Of a stretch of 64,000 bases of DNA, positions 59,058 to 64,000 are shown in pieces. The stretch is from Prevotella sp. Lineage in GTDB: Bacteria; Bacteroidota; Bacteroidia; Bacteroidales; Bacteroidaceae. The DNA lies in contig JALCDQ010000007.1 of assembly GCA_022641735.1 (NCBI GenBank), positions 42,571 to 106,570 of the forward strand. The letters are read 5' to 3'. The notes below the pieces were generated by a model. The model worked only from the letters and a program-made list of their open reading frames with translations. It was not told the DNA's origin and ran no database searches. Made by a program: the position numbers and the translations under genes. The stretch's first letter is position 1; each line of letters begins with the position of its first letter.

Positions 59058-60296
59058 TTATTGATATATCACCTTTTTGCCATTCTTAATATAAATGCCA
59101 TGTTGCGGATTGGTAACGCGACGGCCCATCAAGTCGTAAATAACATCTTCCTTAGGCTGTTGCTCTTCTGCATTGATTTCATTAATGCCTGTTGTTGCGC
59201 CATCTAAGTCAAGATAAACTGTGCCAGTCTCTTTTGCACCACTTGTTAGTTTTGAAATATCAAGCCATGCCTTATTGTATGACATATAAGGGCCACTGTA
59301 TTTATAGAATCCTATTGGATGAGTGGCATCTGCATAAAGAACTCTATAATTAGTCTTGTCGTTTGTGGTTCCTTTATCTGGATCGTATTCGGCTGCATCA
59401 GCAGTACTACTTGTCGAATTATAGTTTTTATATGGACCGAAATAGTTACCCTCTAATGCATTGGATGTTATTGGGAATGTTTTAATATTCTTTGGTGTGC
59501 CTGTAGGTGTTAGCTTACATAGTGAAGCATCATTGTATTTCAATTTTAATAATACAGGTGTCCCGCCGGGAATGGTCCCACCTTGACTATATAATAACTC
59601 GGGTTTGGCATAGTTGATGCCATTGGTTGTCGTCTCGGTCTTAATGGTATAAGCACCTAAAACACCACCATCTGATGGGATGATGCAATCGAAATCACAG
59701 CAGAGAGTAGTCCAATAATTGCCTTCACTGTCTTTTACATCTGCACTATATGGCTTTACACCGAAATAGTTTTCATCAGATATTGGCAATATAGACCAAC
59801 AGGCATAGATGTTATTGTTTGAGCCCCACGTGTTATCCTGAATTCCATTTCTTCCTAAATCTAAGCCTAAATAGTCTTGTAAATAAAATGTTAAGAACTG
59901 CGAAACGGAAAGTTGATAGTACATAGAGTTGGCAATAACATTTCCATTTGTAGAACCTGTATATTTCTGATGTTTTATGGTTATAAACTTATTTGTGGTA
60001 ATTGTCTTCGTATCTGTTCCTTGTCCAAAAATTGAGATTGCATCTCCGTCGTTTGTTTGAGAAATGTAAATGACTGTACCCGGGTCTGTATAGGCATTAG
60101 CTTCATCTTGCATCTTTATGCAGTTATAAAAAGCATCAGGATCTGTACTTGTTGAATATGATGTACCTTTAACACTAACGCTCCTTAATGAGTATGCGCT
60201 TTGTACACGATACCATCCTGCAGCAATTTGCGCAAATGCAGATGAGCCTGTCAGAAACAGTAACAGTGTAAGAAGTAAAGTAAATTTTTTATTCAT
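59058..60296 (-). CDS. Secreted protein with C-terminal G-I-Y-I-x-N-G-K-K tail (short form)
   Basis: 412 residues. Signal peptide 1-23 (ending A-F-A-Q). Beta-rich, starting A-G-W-Y-R-V-Q-S-A-Y. Its second half contains N-Y-F-G-V, D-V-K-D-S-E-G-N-Y-W-T-T, P-V-L-L-K-L-K and I-T-S-N-A-L-E-G-N-Y, all matched in the 1070-residue neighbour. The end reads Y-D-L-M-G-R-R-V-T-N-P-Q-H-G-I-Y-I-K-N-G-K-K, a C-terminal tail common on exported Prevotella proteins and similar to type IX sorting tails. Surface or secreted location is likely; function unknown. Confidence 0.8.
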   Translation of the reverse strand: MNKKFTLLLTLLLFLTGSSAFAQIAAGWYRVQSAYSLRSVSVKGTSYSTSTDPDAFYNCIKMQDEANAYTDPGTVIYISQTNDGDAISIFGQGTDTKTITTNKFITIKHQKYTGSTNGNVIANSMYYQLSVSQFLTFYLQDYLGLDLGRNGIQDNTWGSNNNIYACWSILPISDENYFGVKPYSADVKDSEGNYWTTLCCDFDCIIPSDGGVLGAYTIKTETTTNGINYAKPELLYSQGGTIPGGTPVLLKLKYNDASLCKLTPTGTPKNIKTFPITSNALEGNYFGPYKNYNSTSSTADAAEYDPDKGTTNDKTNYRVLYADATHPIGFYKYSGPYMSYNKAWLDISKLTSGAKETGTVYLDLDGATTGINEINAEEQQPKEDVIYDLMGRRVTNPQHGIYIKNGKKVIYQ

Positions 60297-60335
60297 ATAT
60301 TATTCTAATAAATGATTGACCTTGTTTTTATATAA

Positions 60336-60376
60336 TAAGATGGGGTGGCAATCAAAAGAAGATTGCCATCCCGTCA
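60336..60376 (-). terminator. Hairpin between acidic peptide 1 and the 412-residue protein gene
   Basis: TGGCAATC (60346-60353) pairs with GATTGCCA (60361-60368), extended by G-C and G-T pairs to about 14 bp. On the minus strand it lies after the peptide-1 stop. No strong T-run. Confidence 0.5.
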
Positions 60377-60400
60377 TTTTATTCTAATTGAATTTCAGTT

Positions 60401-60616
60401 CTATTTCCACAGATCTTCTGATGAATTAATCCATGTGTTATCTGCATCTGCGGCATTATCATTATCTTCATCTTCATCAAAGAAACCGACATTACCTTTT
60501 GCACCTTGACGGCCAGTGTGCCCACTGTAAAGGGGTATATTAACGTCTTCCAAGATGGAACCTTTAAGATTAGGATGTACCGTTTCTACCTTTGGTATAA
60601 TATATTCTTTTTTCAT
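60401..60616 (-). CDS. Short acidic peptide, copy 1 (71 aa)
   Basis: 71 residues starting M-K-K-E-Y-I-I-P (ATG 60614-60616, with AAGAAG about 8 bases upstream; an in-frame ATG two codons earlier is possible). It shares with copy 2 the start, a T-G-R-Q-G-A-K motif, an acidic stretch (F-F-D-E-D-E-D-N-D-N), and an acidic/Trp end (S-S-E-D-L-W-K). No signal peptide or Cys. It lies 91 bases after the 1070-residue secreted protein gene. Could be a cargo-associated peptide, a regulator, a modified peptide precursor or a partner protein; the sequence alone does not decide. Confidence 0.8.
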   Translation of the reverse strand: MKKEYIIPKVETVHPNLKGSILEDVNIPLYSGHTGRQGAKGNVGFFDEDEDNDNAADADNTWINSSEDLWK

Positions 60617-60655
60617 AATCATTCTTCTTGTTTATTATTTTAAATTCTTTAGCTA

Positions 60656-60688
60656 CTGAGTGGTAGACTGTTGCCAGTCATCACTCAG
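60656..60688 (-). terminator. Hairpin between the 1070-residue protein gene and acidic peptide 1
   Basis: CTGAGTG (60656-60662) pairs with CACTCAG (60682-60688), with an inner GACTG/CAGTC stem (60666-60670, 60675-60679). It lies after the stop on the minus strand; possibly a partial terminator or mRNA stabiliser. Confidence 0.5.
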
Positions 60689-60707
60689 AAGCTTGTGAAC
60701 TCATAGT

Positions 60708-63700
60708 TTATTTAACCAGAATCTTCTTACCGTTGATAATATATATACCATGAGAAGGAGTTGTTACCTGGCGACCCTGCAGATCATATATCTTGTTATC
60801 ACCCTTATTGGTCTCATCATTATTGATGTTGGTAATTCCAGTGGTTTCATCATCTGAGAACTGAAGAACAAAGTTCTTGGCGTTGCCAGTTGTTCCGTCA
60901 GCTTCTGCTACAGAATTGAAGATAGGTGTATCGAAATACAGATAAGCCTTGTTGCCAGCCAGTGTGCTACCAGTATAGAAGTAGAAGCCTACTTTACCAT
61001 TCTTGTTGCTTACGTCAAGCGTATGATAATAGCCTTTGCCTACCTTAGCAGTTGGAATTGTTGTTCCAAAGAACCAAGCGGTATTGGCTGCAAACATATT
61101 TTCAACAGTGAATGATAGGATGTTAACGTTAATATCTCCACCATCGTAAAGGTCGTTGATTGTACCAGTCTTGCCAGCATCAGCATATTCGCCACCTTTC
61201 AACAGATTATTACTGATAGGAGCAACTTCTGTCTCCTGATATACAGGAGTGATTTTATTAGTTTCTGCAGTAGCGCCTTTAACTCTGAGAAGTACAGGCG
61301 TCTGAGCAGGAACAACGCCGTCAATCTTCGTAGCGGTTGCTGTGTAGATGTTATTAGCCTTATCTGTAGTTGTCTTGCTGATATAGAAAGCATCGCCATT
61401 ATTTACAGTGAATGGGAAATCGAAATAAGCTGTTGCGTACCAGTTGCCAGCAGCATCTTTCACGTCAGGATTGGTCAGACAGGTTACACCGAAATAATTT
61501 GAGTCATCAATAGGCTCAATCATCCATTTTGCATAATCACCGGCAACAGGGAGCTCAGGACCATACCATGTGTCGAGAGTAGTGTTGTTGTTACAGAAAC
61601 CGAGAGTAGCGCTTGTAGCGTTCATCACGTTTCCATTCACACCATTGGTGATATAAGGAGGGTTGAATTCTGTATCAGCTTTCTTGTCAACGCGACCTTC
61701 CATTGCATAATAGGTTTGTCCGTTATTGATGCGGCTGAGATAATATGATACGGTTGCGATAGCTGGTTGGTCAGGACGAGAAGCTGCTAAAGCCTTGAAC
61801 AAAGCCTTACCGAAGTTGAGCAGACTGTCGCCATTCTCAAAGGCAGCAGCAAATTTGGCAGCTGTATCATATCCAGCATTTTTCATCAATGTGGCATACT
61901 GAGCATTCATGCATAATATTCCGTAAACCTTAGCTATTCTAGCCGATGTGATCACATCATTGTGAGCCTTTATGAAGTTTGTGACAACGTTCATATCTGG
62001 GAATGTGGCATAAGCATAATAAGCAGCACGGTTGTCGGTAGTCAGTGTCGGCTGAATGTACATGTTGGCATCAAATTTCTGGAGAATCTCCTTATCGGCA
62101 TCTAACCCAACCAACGTAAACATTGGCACTACACTCTTCTTAATCAAATCAAGCATCACCTGAACATAATGTACAGGGCTGACATTCTGAGAACGAAGTT
62201 CTTTCACGGTCAAGCCGTTAGCATCAGGTTGAACAAGCAGTTTCAATACTGTTCCTGCTTTCGTATATTTGTCTGCCTCAAGAACATCAGGCTCAGCAGT
62301 AGCACGACCGCGAACTTCAACATATTTCTTTCCGTTGATACCGGCAGCATTTGCTACGCGAACATAAGCCTCTACCTTATTGTTAGCATTAGCTGAAGCT
62401 AAAGCAAGATTCCATTTCTCATTATCAGTGGCATTACTTGTTGCCATTTCGAATGTTCCACCATTTTCTGCAGACAGATAATAAGTGGTTCCCGGAGTAA
62501 TCTTTTCCAAGTTCTGACGAACGAGTGCTTTCAGAGATGCATCGGTCTGGCTGTTATCGATGTAATTCATGATCTGAGCCTTTGCCCATGTCCATGCACT
62601 TGCAGTCTGGTCATTTTTATATTTCTTATAAATATGGTCGATGAGAGCAGGTATTTCAGGAACGGCCATGTATAAAGATACATTGCTGCCATTATTAACC
62701 AATTTGAGGTTGCAATATTCCTCACCTGTCAAGTCGATGGCTGTATTTACATCAGACATAAACTGATCGAAGGTTACGCCAAATGTGCTAAGCAAGCTTG
62801 TTAAGGCCGTCTCTTTTCCTGCCAGTTTCTGCTGAGCAAGTGTCTTTGTCAAGTTGATGGCCTTTGTGATGTATTGGCATACATCTGCACCACGACCACT
62901 GAGTTCAGTAATCTGATACAGATTCTTGTCGGTACGGCTAACACGGCCAAGTTCCAATTTGATGGAAGTATTTACCAGTCCTTCAAGAGTCATCGGGTTA
63001 GGAAGACTTGACAGACGTGGCTCTGCTTGGTATTTGCCATAAACCTCAACAAATTTGCCGGTTCCCACATTACTTATATTATATACGCCATTCTGAAGAG
63101 CATCAGCTTCAGTTGAAACTGGAGAAAGAATCCAGTTAGCGGCTGTTGGGCGAGTTACATCTGCTGAATAGTCAGCATATCCGAATGTGCCATCAGCGTC
63201 AGCTGTAAGCCAATAAGTTGTACCCGGATTGATTTTCTCAAGGTTGTTTCTTACATAAGCCTTCAGAGTAGCATCGGTAGCATGAGTATCGAGATATTCA
63301 TAGACTTCATTCTTTGCCCATGTCCAAGCATCCTTGTTCGTCAGTTTCTTGCAAGCTGCATCGATAGTAGTAGGGATTGCAGGCACTGTAGCCTTGGCGC
63401 ATACTATCTGAGCATAATTGCCATTAGCAGTCTTGATGGTTCTGCCTGTAGGCTCTAATGATAGAAAAGCATACTGGTCAGCATAAATTTGCATCACTTG
63501 GTCTGCTGCTGCTTTCAGTTCGCTTACGGTAGCGGTACTCAAATTCAAACTCTTGAAAGCTGCACTGTTGTCAACATGATCAGAGAAGAGTTGCTCAACA
63601 AGGCGGACTGCTTTGTCGACATAATCAAACACTTCAACTCCAGACTTGTTGTCTTTCAGAGAGAAAATTCGATAACTTTCGGTCGGCATCACGCCAGCCT

Positions 63701-63920
63701 TCTTGACAGTGGAGTTCTTAATACCCACACCGACATAGATTTCGGATGCGTTGGCATTCTCTGCGTCAGGCTTAGCATAATACTTGCCCGTCACTTCGAC
63801 ATACTTCCCTGTGGCTTCGTTACCTATCTTATAGGTACCCGACAGTGGTTTCTGCGCATTCACAGCCATGCATATCATGCATAGCACAAATGAAAAGAGT
63901 AAAGTTTTTAATTTCACCAT
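60708..63920 (-). CDS. Large secreted repeat protein with C-terminal G-I-Y-I-x-N-G-K-K tail
   Basis: 1070 residues. Signal peptide 1-23 (ending A-V-N-A-Q). Three tandem modules, each about 240-270 residues: about 27-268, 276-510 and 516-790. Each opens with Y-x-[IV]-x-N-x-x-x-x-G-K-[YF]-V-E-V-x-G-[KR], then A-x-P-D/R, and ends with a G-x-T-Y-[WY]-L-[TS]-A motif and W-x-L/I. A different C-terminal module (about 795-1020: N-Y-F-G-V, D-V-K-D-A-A-G-N-W, P-V-L-L-R-V-K, I-S-N-N-L-L-K-G) is homologous to the 412-residue neighbour. It ends Y-D-L-Q-G-R-Q-V-T-T-P-S-H-G-I-Y-I-I-N-G-K-K. No catalytic domain recognised; adhesin or binding protein is a guess. Confidence 0.82.
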   Translation of the reverse strand: MVKLKTLLFSFVLCMICMAVNAQKPLSGTYKIGNEATGKYVEVTGKYYAKPDAENANASEIYVGVGIKNSTVKKAGVMPTESYRIFSLKDNKSGVEVFDYVDKAVRLVEQLFSDHVDNSAAFKSLNLSTATVSELKAAADQVMQIYADQYAFLSLEPTGRTIKTANGNYAQIVCAKATVPAIPTTIDAACKKLTNKDAWTWAKNEVYEYLDTHATDATLKAYVRNNLEKINPGTTYWLTADADGTFGYADYSADVTRPTAANWILSPVSTEADALQNGVYNISNVGTGKFVEVYGKYQAEPRLSSLPNPMTLEGLVNTSIKLELGRVSRTDKNLYQITELSGRGADVCQYITKAINLTKTLAQQKLAGKETALTSLLSTFGVTFDQFMSDVNTAIDLTGEEYCNLKLVNNGSNVSLYMAVPEIPALIDHIYKKYKNDQTASAWTWAKAQIMNYIDNSQTDASLKALVRQNLEKITPGTTYYLSAENGGTFEMATSNATDNEKWNLALASANANNKVEAYVRVANAAGINGKKYVEVRGRATAEPDVLEADKYTKAGTVLKLLVQPDANGLTVKELRSQNVSPVHYVQVMLDLIKKSVVPMFTLVGLDADKEILQKFDANMYIQPTLTTDNRAAYYAYATFPDMNVVTNFIKAHNDVITSARIAKVYGILCMNAQYATLMKNAGYDTAAKFAAAFENGDSLLNFGKALFKALAASRPDQPAIATVSYYLSRINNGQTYYAMEGRVDKKADTEFNPPYITNGVNGNVMNATSATLGFCNNNTTLDTWYGPELPVAGDYAKWMIEPIDDSNYFGVTCLTNPDVKDAAGNWYATAYFDFPFTVNNGDAFYISKTTTDKANNIYTATATKIDGVVPAQTPVLLRVKGATAETNKITPVYQETEVAPISNNLLKGGEYADAGKTGTINDLYDGGDINVNILSFTVENMFAANTAWFFGTTIPTAKVGKGYYHTLDVSNKNGKVGFYFYTGSTLAGNKAYLYFDTPIFNSVAEADGTTGNAKNFVLQFSDDETTGITNINNDETNKGDNKIYDLQGRQVTTPSHGIYIINGKKILVK

Positions 63921-64000
63921 AGTTGAATAGTACAGCCTATAGACTCCCGGATTCGGCTTTATTAAATTGTAAGGATTAGCGGCATGAAAGGCATGGGGTT

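Noticed and set aside
1..64000. Insertion sequences, integrases, prophage or conjugative genes
   Set aside because: No transposase, integrase, relaxase or phage structural gene was recognised on either strand.

Overview
The window looks like chromosomal DNA from a Bacteroidota anaerobe, most likely a Prevotella-type (Prevotellaceae) gut or oral bacterium. The main reasons are: Bacteroidota promoters (TTTG, 19-21 nt, then TAnnTTTG) before many genes; an N-succinyl-ornithine-type carbamoyltransferase (argF') inside an arginine cluster; a NigD-like lipoprotein; the epimerase-type threonine dehydrogenase; and secreted proteins ending in a Gly-Ile-Tyr-Ile...Asn-Gly-Lys-Lys tail. I see no insertion sequence, prophage, CRISPR array or rRNA. 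One tRNA-Pro(CGG) is present, and rpmH is a short gene that is easily missed.

Layout. 1-20.9 kb holds mostly housekeeping genes: an EnvC-like murein hydrolase activator, an M20 deacylase, a long-chain acyl-CoA ligase, prfB, a CYTH protein, VanZ, two tandem NSS transporters, an HhH protein, tRNA-Pro, a secreted DUF4838 protein, murF, folP-cdaA, a DUF2156-GNAT fusion and pta-ackA. 21-31 kb holds fucose genes (fucI, fucP), an SGNH hydrolase, lpxH, a DUF59 protein, a secreted GH3 glucosidase, radC, a glycosyltransferase and efp. 31-36.4 kb is a plus-strand run: rpmH, PASTA protein, RluD-type synthase, ddl, acyltransferase, NigD-like lipoprotein. 36.6-40.1 kb is a threonine/glycine block (tdh, kbl, threonine aldolase). 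41.4-52.8 kb is a long minus-strand arginine/proline cluster: argR, GNAT acyltransferase, argG, PspC, argC, argD, proC, XRE-cupin regulator, acyl-CoA synthetase, proB, proA, argF'. 53-58 kb holds a thioesterase, a TlpA-like protein, a BI-1 protein, an HU-like protein and two periplasmic TPR proteins. 58.8-63.9 kb is a minus-strand run that alternates secreted protein and short acidic peptide, twice.

The two most unusual things are these. (1) At least nine intergenic sites carry the same architecture: four 19-nt near-palindromes separated by 3 nt, so exactly 22-nt period. The unit sequences vary (GTAAACAACGGTTGTTTAC, GTAAAACAACTTGTTTTAC, ACAAACTGGCCCAGTTTGT types), but period, copy number and in some cases unit order are kept. 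(2) The 58.8-63.9 kb run pairs a large secreted protein with a 60-71 residue peptide (start M-[NK]-K-[DE]-Y-I-x-P, a shared Q-G-A-K, a strongly acidic tail). The pair occurs twice, and hairpins separate the genes at three of the junctions and at the end. The two secreted proteins share modules.

The arginine genes probably act together: the GNAT acylates glutamate, argC and argD reduce and transaminate, argF' carbamoylates the acylated ornithine, and the M20 enzyme at 2-3 kb is a candidate to remove the acyl group from the citrulline derivative before argG. argB is not in the window. A cluster of TGCATA/TATGCA half-sites before argR looks like its operator.
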